Origin: Antedon mediterranea
Taxonomy: Eukaryota; Echinodermata; Crinoidea; Comatulida; Antedonidae
Assembly: GCF_964355755.1 (NCBI RefSeq)
Contig: NC_092679.1
Location: forward strand, 5,766,001-5,830,000
Reading direction: 5' to 3'
DNA: 64,000 nt
Made by a program: the position numbers and the translations under genes
Notes under the pieces: generated by a model
Told to the model about the DNA's origin: nothing
The model's database searches: none
What the model saw: only the letters and a program-made list of their open reading frames with translations
In this document: positions 1-11,677 of the stretch, in pieces
Layout of the letters: each line of letters opens with the position of its first letter
How positions within the stretch are numbered: position 1 is the first letter of the stretch

Positions 1-3000
1 TTTATTAAGCCTCTTACAAGTCAAGCCAATAATGGCGTCAATCGCTCACCAAATCCACCGGCCCATCGTAATGCGGCACCACCACAACGTAAAGTAGGGC
101 CACGTGAAGTTGTGACGGCAATGAATGCTGTTCCTAAGTTGAAAGTGAAGAACAAAGGTGATTGGAGACGAGAAATTCTTGGTGACATTACGGTTATGAA
201 TCCAGAAGAGGTAAACAATTTGTTTTATCTGGTAAAATCTCTTAAAAAAATGAAAATAAGAACACAATTCATGCACAACCAGACATATATTTTTACATCT
301 AAAGTTTCGAAATACATTTCTGATTTCCAATAAAATATCTAAATCGTAATTCCTCTTGGATATACAAAAACATCCCAATATAATAGTACATATACTATTT
401 AGACCCCACTACTGAACCCCTTTATGGGTAACTAAATATGATTCATTTCATGCCTCGATAAATTTTAGCTTCAATTTAATTTCTTTCTTAGATGAAGGCG
501 TTGAATAAGATTCTTCGATCAGGTTCACTTGGTGGGGTAAGTAACTGTTATATAATCACACTGGTTTTCACTTTCGTATTATTGGATATAATGTTGCAAA
601 CTTTCTAGCTGTTGCAATAGTAACAGTGAGTGTATTTTGAAAACAAATTTCACTTCAACATGCCCAATTATGCCCCAGCCAAAAGTGGAATAATTTCAGA
701 TTATTTGTGCATCCAGTATCTAAACACAACACCTAATGAATCTTGGTTTAACTTTTTTTTTACACTTTTCAGTCTTTACCCATCAAGAAGCAATCCCTGA
801 TGTAAGTTTCTGAATATTTATTTCTTGTTAAAGTGTTAAATTGAAACAAAAAATATATAATTAGGCTTCAACAATGAAGTTTGCTCCTAAATGGGAGAAA
901 AAGATTTTATTCAAGCATACCACACTGTAGTCAATAAAACATTCCCACAATCTTATACCTTTTCACATCTGCATAAATTGTTACAACTTGTAACCAGGTT
1001 TGATCTCCTAATTTATTACACGTTTTCATACACGCACACGCGCCCCTGAGAAATCTTGCAGGGAAAGCGTATTTGCGCGCTATTTGATTACTATGATTGG
1101 TCAGTTTAATACCAGGGCAATACAAATGCGCGCATTAAGAACTTAGAACATCTCGGAACAAAACAGACCTCTCATCAGTGTGTTTTTCTGTGCAGTCTAG
1201 GGAGATTTTCCACAAAATTGTGTTCACACTATGCAAACCTGGTTACAAGTTGTTACATTTTACAGGTGTGGAAAGGGTATTAATCTTACTTAATTAAACG
1301 ATTCTTCCTTAAGTTAGTCTTTTCAATTAAATGTTTAATTTGATCAGATCTGATATAGTAGAGGAAGAAGAGGAACCAGCTGCACCTGTGAAACCTGATG
1401 AACCAACTTCGCCATTTACACTTCCAATAGTAAGTGCATTTTTGTTGATTCTCTTGTTCAATTTAAGATCCTGCTGCTGGTGTTCCAATGCCTAAATAGT
1501 TGCGCTCCCAAATACCTTAATAATAATTATTGACAATCAGGGAGAGAAAGCGAGAACTAAGGTCTAGTCATCAGGTGCTACTGGACATTCCGAGGAGCAA
1601 ACATAGTTGGGGAGATTGGACTTTCAGTATTGCTGGACCTAGGCTCTGGAACCACCTACCTTTGAACATTAAGCAAACATCATTATTGAGCACCTTTAAG
1701 TAACTACTCAAAACTCAGTAGTTGTTGAGCGCCATGAGCAATGACTGTTGGAATGGCGCTATATAAATTGAACGATAGATGATTTGATTGATTAATTGCA
1801 TTATTTATGTATGACATTTAAATGTCAAGTCTACCAACTGATTTGTATACTTAAACCACATTGATTGACAGCCATATAAATCAGTCTTTTTTCAGCGTTT
1901 TTATAGTACAAACAATATGTTTATCAGACCTGTGGCCTTGAATATTTCTACTTCACCATCAAAAGAAGAATTAAATTAATTCTGCAGAAAATAGAATGCT
2001 TATTAATTTAATTTTAATTTGTCATTTATTAATAGTTTAACTTTGAAAGGGCGCCAACCTTAGATTTTGTAGAAGAGACAGTAGAGTCAGAATCTGCTGA
2101 TAAAACAGGTAACTATGACATTTTCCAAATATGGTATCGTTTTTTTAATCTCTAGCCATCCAGTGGTATAAACTTGGTAATACCATGGAGAAATAAGTTA
2201 TTTCTCCATGGTATTATGAAAAAAAAATTTACTAAATGTTTAAAAGAACAATAATGGTTGTTCATTGTACTCGAAACGAATGTGTATTGTGTTATTATAT
2301 CGATACATAATACGACCTTTTTCTAAATTCTGGATCCACCGCCACAACACTTATGTGTTTACTATACAATATGTCAAAATAAATTTATTCCTAACAAAAA
2401 TGTTCCCTCTAACATTTTTAATAACATAGACGACGACGATGATGATATGAAAGACGCAGAGTCGCTCATAAATCATATTGGTAAGTTTGTTGGTGATTAT
2501 TGCTGCTACAAATAAATGGATGTGGGAATGCTAAACGTACGCTAATGTATATTTGTGCATCATGGGATTCAGTGAGGGATCATGGGAATTGTGTAATAGC
2601 ACCATTTATAGGCTTTCTTTGTTGTGCATGTTTTGGTGTCAAATTGAAAATTATGATTTTTTTTTATTTCAGCACGTAAATATGTTTAGTTTTGAAAATT
2701 GAAATTGTTTTATAGTGTTGTTTTTTTTTTATTTCTGTTGACAATACATTATGTCTATTTATTGAAACAAATATCGATAGAGGTCAAAGTTCAATGGGAA
2801 AATTGCATATGTATGACTATTTCTATGATTTATTTGTTACAAAACTCTCCCAAAACCAGACTTTTCATCCAAATTTGTATCTAATATACAGTATATGGGA
2901 GGTGGCAATCATCAGGGTTTTTGTGCCAGATAATTGAATAAAATAAATAAATAATAATGAATGTTTTTGAGTGTGATGGTACAAATAATTTCAAAAGGTG

Positions 3001-6000
3001 AAAGATGGAGGTTATATTTTCATAAGACCTATTTCAGAATGAATACAGGACTCACCTTTTACTCTACTGTTGTTATTGATTAACTCCAGCTTCCGAAGCT
3101 GAAATACATAACTTGTATGTTATTATTTGTTTGTTTTCATTTATTTATATTGGGTAACCTCTTCAGTCAAAGACTGGTCTCCCAGTGGGACTAGCAATGA
3201 TCAGTGGCTGTAATGTACTATAGTTCACCAGGGTAAAGGCCCATTTACACTAGGGCGATAACGATCGACGATAAAAGATAAATATGCATTTTCCATACCT
3301 AAAACAAAGAATTTAAAAAAGTTTTCATCCTAGAACTATAGGATTATCATCTATGCTGCCTTTGATGAAAATAATATTTCCACACGTCCAGTCAAATGAC
3401 GTCATGATTAGTAAGAGCAATAATATCGTTACAATACAACGATTTTATTGTTTTATTGATTATGACGTCATTTGATTGGATTTTCAAAAATATTATTTTT
3501 ATCAAATACAGCATACATGATTGTCCTATAGTTATAGAACGAAAACTGTTCTAATTTCTTTCGTTTTATCCAAGAAAAATGCATGTTTATCTATTTATCG
3601 TCGATCGTTATCGCCCTAGTGTAAATGGGCCTTAACCCTCTACTCATCTCGGAAGATATACTACAGTACAGTAGCTTCTTTAAAGTGCACATGAGCTAGA
3701 TGTATACACTTGACCTGTTTATACAGTCCTTATCCGACAAGACTCGTTCTACCACCAGAACCATGGAGCGAGTGAGACTCAAAGCCTTGCCGATGTTATG
3801 ACTACGTAATTACGGTTCCACTGTCTCAGCCACTCACTCAGCCGAATTTAAATAATGAAAAGATTTAATTTGGTGGTAAATCCTTGTTTGAGTTCCGTCG
3901 TCTTGTCAGGAATGAAAAATGAAACTAGTAATTTTTGTTTAGATACCCTGACTGTAGAAACACCAGAAATACCGTCAGAATTGAAAAAGAAGAAACAGAA
4001 AGAGAAAACAAAACCAGGAGAGATGCCGGCCTGGATGAAAAACTTTGTCGCCAGTAAGCAAATCAATATTGCTGCCGATCAGTTTGACGAAACAGATCTT
4101 GACAAGGAGTCAAATAAATCAGACAAAGATCCAGGGTATGTAATGGAATAATATTAATTGAGGTAGGAGGGGTTCATGGGGGCATGGTAGAAGTGAGTAA
4201 AATCTCACAAATTTATAGAAATTAAACAAGTTTATCAAACCAATTTTTATCTTAAAGTGTAGGTTCATGTAAAAAAAGGTTACAAATTTAGCTGTTGAGT
4301 CGAAAAGTCATTCTATTGACAGTTTGCATAGTTCCATGGCAATAGTGAAAGGTTGCTATAGTACAACATTATGTTTAATGTGATGCAGGTTCCATTTGTG
4401 CAATAATTGTCAGTTCACTACACCATTACTGTATGTTTAATGTGATATAGGTTCTTCCTGTCATATCGCTTCACCAATATGTTTAATGTGATACTAAAAT
4501 ATGTTGTTTTATTATAGACCATTATTGCTTAGCCCCTTGATGCATCATATTCCCCTGTTTTCTTGTCTCAATATGCCATTTAATGTCAATACAACGCATA
4601 CACGGCTCCCTGGGGAAGTTTTCCATCGTTATATTGCAGCATTTATTTGTCAAATAATAAAAAATACATTTTGGAACAATATTGCTGAAACTCAACTTAT
4701 CAAATCTAGGTCAAGGAGTTTAAAAGCATTATGCTAAAATGGTGTACATTATATTATGCTAAATTATGGGTGAAATAAGTTTTTTATTTGTATACCTTTA
4801 ATATCCTAACACAAATTACAAAAATGACAATGCTGTGGGTATCAGTAGCTGGATCTCAAAGGACATGTAAACAAAATAAGCAGAAAGTTAAATCAAAATG
4901 ATTAAACAAAAATGCCTTATACAAAACATGTACACGATATAATAACATTTTATTTTTAGTGAAAATAGAAATCACCAGAACATTCAGCAACAATATTTTG
5001 ATTTTAAATTTTTTTTTAAATAGATTCTTTCTTTGCTTTCAATGATGGAATTGTCATAGTTTTTTTTTGTAATTATGGTATGACCACGGCCAGCCATTTT
5101 AAATGGTGTTCTACCCCATATGTGTAAACCGTCAAACAATATATGCCACATCAATATTTTGATGTTTGGTGTCTGAATGAAATGATTCAACGTCTGTATG
5201 TCTGTACGTTAAATGTCTGTAGAGTTTCTAAAAGTAACTTTGCAGAGAAGAAGAGCTACTCAAGTGTCGTGGAATAACAAACTGAGGTTTACGGTTACTA
5301 GAATCAAATAGTTTAATCTACTTTAGTTTAGTATTCGTTTTTGATTGATGAGTAACAGATGTTTGATCTTCAGGGCTTGTTTATGAACTTTGATTTGAAA
5401 TTTCATCTCTTGAAACAATCCTCATCTCAAAAACATTCATCTCAAAGAAGCCCACTGGGCCTCTTTTCGAGGTTTTACAGTATATACTGTCATAATCGTT
5501 TAACATGATGTCATTTTCTCCTCCTGTTGTCAGGGTTACAACCATAGTCCTGTATATGTGTTCCGCACTTAGTCAAATATTATTTCCTATAAATATTTCT
5601 AAACATTTATTGATTTCCCTTAAAGATGTATTGTCCCCAAAAAAACATGAAAAATGAAGATTAATTAAATCAGACTTTGAATAGGTTATTTTGCACTTTT
5701 AATAAAGTTAATCACATCCGTAGAAAAAAAACTGAAAAAAAAGTAATGTTTTCACTTATAAAATAACATAATAAATGGTTAAATTCATCCAAAAATACAT
5801 TGGCTGGCAGCCAATTTGACAATTTTTTGCTTAAAATTACATTTTTTAAGGTAAATACATTTTTTTTAGATCTAATTTTATCCAAAAGTGCATAACTATT
5901 ATGTGACACTAAAATGGCATATTCAACAAAAAAAAAGTTAAAAATTATTTTTCAGGGGGGACATCTTTAAGTCATAATTTCAGTCAAATCATAGTACTAC

Positions 6001-6396
6001 ACAGTGTATACTGTGTATGTTAGTAAAATGATTGTCTCAAACCTTTCTGTAAGCACTGGGTCTTATACAAAGCCCAAGGTTAGAGTTACAATTATGAAAG
6101 TATCATTTAATATTATTATTGCCTACTTATCTTTACCAATTTGTAATTAATTAATACCCTAATTTGTAAAATTTTACTTAATATTATTGGTAATCAGTAA
6201 ACAATTTTTTAGTTATTGTGATCGTTGTTGTTGTTTTTTTTTATTTACTGTACATTTATTTGCGATTTTTAACTAATATAACAATGTTATATAAAAAATA
6301 ATAGATCTAAAAGTATATGACACTATCTTCCTCAGGTCTCTGCTTTCGTTACCAGGAATGGTTGAAATGGACGACGTTAGCACCGTTCAAGATTAG
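1..6396 (+). CDS. 3' part of an unrecognised acidic/lysine-rich protein gene (5' end outside window)
   Basis: Seven exons keep one open frame: 1-210, 492-536, 773-801, 1348-1429, 2036-2108, 2430-2480, 3943-4135 and a last exon 6336-6396 ending in TAG (eight in all, the first continuing upstream). Every junction has GT..AG ends and the phases agree. The peptide has a proline/asparagine-rich start, a basic stretch containing GDWRREILGDITVMNPEE, glutamate and aspartate runs (VEEEEE, DDDDDD), then a lysine cluster ELKKKKQKEK followed by GEMPAWMKNFVASKQ, and ends GMVEMDDVSTVQD. The composition suggests a disordered C-terminal tail; no catalytic motif or membrane segment is visible. I do not recognise the family. 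An alternative end is read-through of the 4136 donor to a TAA at 4149-4151; I prefer splicing because GTATGT is a strong donor and the 6336 exon continues in phase. Introns 4-7 carry the SINE and MITE copies listed separately. Confidence 0.7.
1530..1790 (+). mobile_element. degraded 3' end of a CR1/L2-type LINE reverse-transcriptase ORF
   Basis: Positions 1554-1703 read as one frame ending TAA, containing SWGDWTFSIAGPRLWNHLPL and then NIKQTSLLSTFK. The AGPRLWNxLP...FK pattern is typical of the C terminus of CR1/L2/Jockey-group reverse transcriptases. The usual continuation (LLKT..) is present but out of reach behind the TAA, and the copy ends in short GATT-type repeats near 1775-1795, as such LINE tails do. 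It is a 5'-truncated, inactive fossil lying in an intron of the first gene. Confidence 0.75.
2179..2215. repeat. perfect 17-bp palindromic hairpin
   Basis: AATACCATGGAGAAATA at 2179-2195 is followed by a 3-base loop and its exact reverse complement at 2199-2215. It lies in an intron of the first gene. No family is assigned. Confidence 0.85.
3150..3845 (-). mobile_element. SINE family D copy 1, interrupted by a MITE
   Basis: Read on the minus strand this matches the copies at 17443, 30855 and 49968: GTGGAACCGTAATTACGTAG, an ACATCGGCAAGG block, TCTGGTGGTAGAACGAGTC, GGATAAGGACT, and finally CTTTGACTGAAGAGGTTACC near 3155-3180. A 396-bp MITE plus a 3-bp duplication splits it at 3234-3635. The tRNA-like promoter head is degraded in this copy; copy 4 shows it best. 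Confidence 0.8.
3237..3632. mobile_element. 396-bp hairpin MITE, PIF/Harbinger-like, TSD TAA
   Basis: The ends are inverted repeats: AGGCCCATTTACACTAGGGC at 3237 and its complement at 3613-3632. The similarity continues inward (CGATCGACGATAAA) and, more loosely, over most of the element, so the whole copy folds back. It is flanked by TAA at 3234-3236 and 3633-3635, and the SINE sequence on either side rejoins cleanly when one TAA is removed. A 3-bp TAA/TTA duplication is characteristic of PIF/Harbinger elements. No transposase is encoded. Confidence 0.85.
5621..5970. mobile_element. MITE family C, copy 1
   Basis: It begins TAAAGATGTATTGTCCCC and ends with the inverted form GGGGGGACATCTTTAA. 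The body contains an AATAAAGTTAATCA block and a TTTTCAGGGGG block shared with the copies at 30645 and 56761. It lies in the last intron of the first gene and has no coding capacity. Confidence 0.8.
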
Positions 6397-6648
6397 CCGG
6401 ATTAGGAAGCCGGACGTATCAAAATGTCACACCACTGGTTAGTGCAATCCACTAAACCACTGGTCATTTTAAGTGGCCATTAACAAATATAAATGACCAA
6501 TTCAAAATGACACATGTCATCAAACTCGGTTATAATATTATTACGTCATTACTATAAAATGGTACTTTGTTGTGATGAATGTAATGAACATCTGACCCAA
6601 AGCCAATCTGAGGACCCTACGTTATGTGTATGAAACTAATTACCCAGG

Positions 6649-6992
6649 GTACATCACTGACCACTATATGGGTGTGTCTCTAACCACCATATGTGGGTAC
6701 ATCACTGGCCACTATATGGGTGTGTCTCTAACCACCATATGTGGGTACATCACTGACCACTATATGGGTGTGTCTCTAACCACCATATGTGGGTATATCA
6801 CTGGCCACCATATGTGGGTACATCACTGACCACCATATGTGGGTACATCACTGGCCACCATATGTGGGTACATCACTGACCACCATATGTGGGTACATCA
6901 CTGACCACCATATGTGGGTACATCACTGACCACTCTGTGTGGGTACATCACTGACCACCATATATGGGTACATCACTGACCAACATATGTGA
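6649..6992. repeat. 25-bp minisatellite, about 14 units
   Basis: The unit is approximately TACATCACTGACCACCATAT plus GTGGG. The first units alternate with a variant carrying GGGTGTGTCTCTAACC, giving a higher-order period near 49 bp before settling into the simple 25-bp form. The short ORF across it is a by-product of the repeat. Confidence 0.9.
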
Positions 6993-7809
6993 GTGGTGTA
7001 GCTGCACTGTAATATAAACACAATATTATTCTCTCCAATCGTATGGTTCTTTCCAATTAAGTATTCTATATACAGACCATGATCTTTCATCAGTTATAAA
7101 TTCCATGATTATTACAGCAATATATTATATCCACCACCTTGATTTTAAAATGAGCACACATGCAACAATTATGTCCTCCAACCAATGTATAAATTATGTA
7201 ATATATGATTTAATAAATATGTAATTGTATGATTTGTATAAAGCCCATTTTTTATAATTATGATTTACCAGTTACTGTGTTGATGTCTGTTGATTTATAA
7301 TTCGGTCGGTGCAGGAGGAATTCTGGGTTTAACTAACCCAATTTTTCTAAATTAAAACTATTTAGCATGATTGAAAATGACAAAACTGGGTGAAATATAC
7401 CCATTTCCACCCAGTTTACCCTAGTTTTATAATTACCTGTTTCCTTTAAAATTGAAAAAAATTCATCTCTTTCCAACAATGTTATTTGAAACCAAATTTC
7501 CGTTTATTTATGGTGAAGGACAAAATTACGTTGAACTTACCCAACGTTTCATACGTTATCCTCACACTTTTTCAAGGTAGTAAGATGTCAGTTTGGTTTG
7601 CCGACACTGATCATGGCATAGTCACGTGATGTTTCCTTTAATTTCCTAAATGTTATATGTATTCGATTATCCTCAAATAAGAGGTAATTGTCTTACACCC
7701 ATATTTCACCCGGGATAGGTTGTGGATGTTGGGTGTTAAAGAGATGTGGACACCAGATTTATCAAGGACGGGTTGTGAATGATGCGTCCACAGCCATGCA
7801 CTAAACTCT

Positions 7810-8039
7810 TAAGCTTGGTTTCTACTAGGACGCAACGCAAGGACGTTAACGCAACGTAAGCGTGTTGATCAATGACAAGCGACAGCCGAATTTATTCATC
7901 GCTTGTGATTGGTCAAATCCCTTGCGTTGAGTTACGTTGTTGTTTTGTGTCTCTAGTGGAAACCAAGCATAATTGGTCAACTCGCTTGCGTTGCGTCTAC
8001 GTTCTTGCGTTGCGTCTCTAGTGTGGGAACCAAGCTTTG
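7810..8039. mobile_element. MITE family A, copy 1 (possibly two overlapping copies)
   Basis: The ends AAGCTTGGTTTCTACTAGGA and GTGTGGGAACCAAGCTT are inverted repeats. The subterminal region carries repeats of GACGCAACGCAAGGACG on one arm and CTTGCGTTGCGTC on the other. An extra internal terminus (CTCTAGTGGAAACCAAGC, about 7955) suggests a second copy inserted in or joined to the first. Related copies are at 10854 and 17991. Confidence 0.75.
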
Positions 8040-8591
8040 ATGGGGTAGGCCTATTTAGGTAGGTTTGCTCTGGATATAATAATGTGAATGCAAGGTTGAA
8101 TATGGTTGTCGTGACATCGGCTTTTACTCATTTGGTTGTAAACGTCGCGTTTTACTTGGAGACACCGGGTTTAATCTGGGGTTGAGGACATACGCCAGTC
8201 ATGAACATTAGTTTATGCTTTACCCGCCTTTGCATTAACATTATCATATGCGTAGGCCTACATAGACTCTATTGTTACTTTTAATCCGTACCGGAATGTG
8301 CAGCATGTTCAGTACTTTACTACTTAGTGTAAAATTAAAAACAGAGTAGACATTCTCACTGGAATTATGGAATGCATTAGAACGTAATGCAAATCTGTCG
8401 CAGTATAATAAATAAGGTCGTTTGTTCGCGCGAAAAAAAAAACATATTGCTCGAATTCCGGTAATAATTTTAGTAGGAATAAACGAAAATGTATTTCACT
8501 TTATAGACTCCATATGCAAAGCCGTAATTCGGTCATTTAGATTGTAATCACACTGCTCCGATAGGTAACAATTATTGAATTCAACGAATAT

Positions 8592-8599
8592 TATAAATA
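8592..8599 (+). promoter_or_regulatory. candidate TATA box for FABP
   Basis: TATAAATA sits about 540 bp upstream of the FABP start codon. If used, the 5' UTR would be about 0.5 kb or contain a non-coding first intron. This is a motif match only. Confidence 0.25.
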
Positions 8600-9137
8600 T
8601 AGAATTGCCCTAGCATTTGCTGACATAGCCCGAGTTCACAGGCCTTGATTTTCGTTTTCTTTGCGATATCACACATCATAAGGTATGATCCTTTAATACT
8701 TTAATCTAACCGTTGCTGCACTAAGGTACTTTTAAACCTGTTTTCACAGGGGAAAATCGTTAGTTGATGCCCTTTCACGCTCTGGTTACTGGCTATTAGC
8801 GCATTTAGATTTTACTTATTATCTATCAGATAGATAGACGAGAAAAGTCTAGCGGGCTTGTTGATGAGTTGATGGGATGCCAATAAAGTACAAAATTGAT
8901 CCCGTGGAGAAAAGAAACCGATTTTAATTTAATGAACAACGGCACGTGAACTGTCCCGCTTATACTGATCATTGATACCACCTAAAAAACCTAACCCAAC
9001 CGCAGAAATTAGGCCGTCTCAATTCTCACTCGTCATTTGCGCTGCGGTGTTCGCCGTGATCGTATCGAAAACAGTCAACACTTTAAACCTGTGCAGAGAG
9101 ACTTACCATCACACGAATTTGACATATTTTGCTCAAG

Positions 9138-9542
9138 ATGGTTGTTAATTTTGCTGGAAAGTACAAACTGTCGAAGAGTGAAAATTTCGATGAGTACATG
9201 AAAGCGATGGGTGTCGGTTTGGCGATGAGGAAAATGGCCGGACTGATGTCTCCGTCGTGTGAGGTGACTCAGGACGGGGACGACTTTGAGATCAAGATGA
9301 ACGTACCAATGGTAAATACACATGTCCAAAAGTTTAAAATAGGCGAACCGTTCCAAGATCTTGCACCGACAGGTGAGAAAATTATGGTTATTGTGAGCTG
9401 GGATGGCGATAAGCTTATATTTGATGATGTTGATAAAACGGATCCGCCACATCAGATTATCCGTGAATTAGACGGTGAGGATATGGTGGTGAAATGCATC
9501 AAAGGAGAAGCTGTATGTCGTCGGGTATTCAAACGCACCTGA
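9138..9542 (+). CDS. FABP: fatty-acid-binding protein, intronless
   Basis: A complete 134-aa protein of the intracellular lipid-binding family, which carries fatty acids or related hydrophobic ligands in the cytosol inside a ten-stranded beta-barrel. It shows the family's N-terminal signature (FAGKYKLSKSENFDEYMKAM, residues ~5-24), the helix-turn-helix lid (GVGLAMRKMAG), and the C-terminal strand ending VCRRVFKRT. Length fits the usual 132-137 aa, so the ATG at 9138 is chosen over an in-frame upstream TTG. Two oddities: family genes normally have four exons with introns near codons 24, 80 and 115, yet this one is a single uninterrupted exon; and the usual carboxylate-binding R-x-Y near the C terminus reads R129-V-F131, replacing tyrosine by phenylalanine. 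A retrocopy or lineage-specific intron loss would explain the first. I see no close AATAAA downstream; ATTAAA occurs near 10405. Confidence 0.93.
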   Translation: MVVNFAGKYKLSKSENFDEYMKAMGVGLAMRKMAGLMSPSCEVTQDGDDFEIKMNVPMVNTHVQKFKIGEPFQDLAPTGEKIMVIVSWDGDKLIFDDVDKTDPPHQIIRELDGEDMVVKCIKGEAVCRRVFKRT

Positions 9543-10853
9543 GAGAAAAACCCCGCGTAAAACAGAAACACCTTATTGCTTGTATGTATGGACCAAACTT
9601 TTATTTACAATTTTGTGGACCTTGTTATTTAAAGCCGAAACAAGCATATTGTATGAACACCGTTAATGTGGTTGAATCCTGACATATTACTGATTGTTAG
9701 GCCTATACATTTTCGCTAAAACGTAACAACTGACAATATGTTTGGAAGAATATGTTTGAAGACGGACACTTTTTTTCGAAAGGCACCCACGTTCAATATA
9801 TTTAATCCCTGATGTACCCGATATCATAATTTGATTTAGTATAAAGGATTAGTTGTAATCCCGCAGATTAGCAATAGCTGTAATCCCGCAGATTAGCAAT
9901 AGCTGTAGGTCTTCATGTAACGCCTTTTTTTAGCGATTGCAATCTCTCTATTTTCGTTTTTTTACTGTATGCATGATTCATACGCATTGGCCAGTTATAC
10001 GTTGTTCTTTGCTGTTATGTTTTTTTTTTTAATATAAAAGCGGCCTATATTCACAAGATACGTTAAATATGTTTTCCGCAGCTGAGGGCTTTTTGAAGGA
10101 GAACCTAATCCGTAACCTAAAATTCCAATGACGCTTTAAATTACATGGTTTTAAAAACGGATTTGTTATCACATCAAATTAAGTTCGAACCACCACTCCG
10201 GGCGTCTAACAGATTTAACAAGCAACTGCTGGTGTGTGGAATTGGGTTAACTGAAAGTGGTATTGGGGTTAACTAGACAGCGGCGACCTTCATGAGTTAA
10301 ATACATTTTTAAAACGTTTGTCGAAAACCAACCGTGAGAAGCACTTAAGTACAATGAGTAATTAGTGAGAACTAACTAACTAAAGTGGGACACATGCAGC
10401 AGAATTAAAGGACTCTAAGGATGTCATTGTTGTTACAGTAAATAATATTTTATTTAAATTATATAAAAGTATCATAATTTATGCCAGTCATGTGATTATA
10501 GTTTTGCTATACTTCATAGGCTTGCTTATTTTACTTAATAATTCCAATTCGTTCATCTGCATTAGATAGTCATTATTAATATAAATACCCAGTGGTTATA
10601 TTTTGTTTAAGAATAGTTACAGAAAAGGAATTAAATAATATTATTTGAGGATTATGTGTTCATCATCAAGTTCTAAAGTGTTTATCCTAGGATCAGTATT
10701 ATTAGATCACTAAATACGTCCTAGTACTTCTCCCATTGTTGCAGTGACGTCATTGCCAACAAATACAAACCACTAAACCCGGTACCAAGTATGAAAGACA
10801 AATATTTATGCGTAGACTAACGTATGTAGGGCTAATACCTGTAGTTTTAAGAA

Positions 10854-11010
10854 ATGCTTGGTTCCATTACCATTTCCACTACAGACGCAACGCGATGACG
10901 TAAGGGATTTGACCAATCACACGCGATGGATTATTCGAAGTCCCCTGTAATTGGTCAACTCGATTGTCCTGTGTCTACGTAATTACGTTGCGTCTATTGG
11001 GATCCAATCT
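10854..11010. mobile_element. MITE family A, copy 2 (short)
   Basis: GCTTGGTTCCATTACC..ACGCAACGCGATGACG at the left and TACGTTGCGTCTATTGGGAT at the right form imperfect inverted ends resembling copies 1 and 3. The termini are eroded. Confidence 0.6.
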
Positions 11011-11531
11011 ATATATATTTTGTTATAGCGTTGAAGTTTTGGACTTTATGATAGACCTGATATATAATAGGCTTCATCATGTGAAAGATTGCCAGATTGT
11101 CAAAATAAGTACCAACTCTGCTGCCCGGGCATATTAAGCACCGGAGAGGGATAGGCCTATGTGAAGTAAATATCTCATCTCATCTCATCTTTCTGCATGT
11201 ATATATGTTTATGTATTTCATACAAAATGTTTGAACAGGATGGAATTTTAACGTGGTGTGCATTAACATTCTTGCTAACTTTTATCTTTTAAAAATAATC
11301 CAGAATAAGTTTTGACGTGACAATAGTCAAATCTCCATGAACGATATAAAAGATGTCTACGAGAGCCGCTTGTACTAATTTCATTCATTTCTAATCTACC
11401 GGGGCAGTATTGTTGTCTGGTACATTCGTACAATTGTTAATCGTCATAAATGATTAGTTAGTGGCTTTACCCCGCTTTGCTGTAGTAAGAACGTGTAGGC
11501 CTATCCTTTTGATTGGTTGAAAGTTAATTCG

Positions 11532-11677
11532 TAAGCTCTGTCTACACTACCAAACTAGTTTGACAAAAAATTGTGCCCAAATATGGTAGTAGTATGCTTA
11601 AATATGGTAGTGATATGTCCATATGGGTACATCACATTTTTTATCACATAAAGTTTGATAGTGTAGACAAAGCTTTA
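11532..11677. mobile_element. MITE family B, copy 1
   Basis: The left end is TAAGCTCTGTCTACACTACC and the right end AAGTTTGATAGTGTAGACAA, inverted repeats of the family B consensus. The interior carries the family's AAATATGGTAGTGATATG block. Confidence 0.85.

Larger units (their letters stand above)
6397..9137. other. intergenic region between the first gene and FABP
   Basis: This holds the 3' flank of the first gene, a 25-bp minisatellite (6649-6992), an inverted-repeat element (7810-8039) and the putative FABP promoter. I see no further coding exon with supporting splice sites. Confidence 0.6.

Noticed and set aside
6626-6829. Short ORF with repeated YITDHYMGVSLTTICG
   Set aside because: A by-product of the 25-bp minisatellite.
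6640-6992. CRISPR-like array
   Set aside because: Contiguous minisatellite without unique spacers, in a eukaryotic context; the same holds for the arrays at 44061 and 46436.
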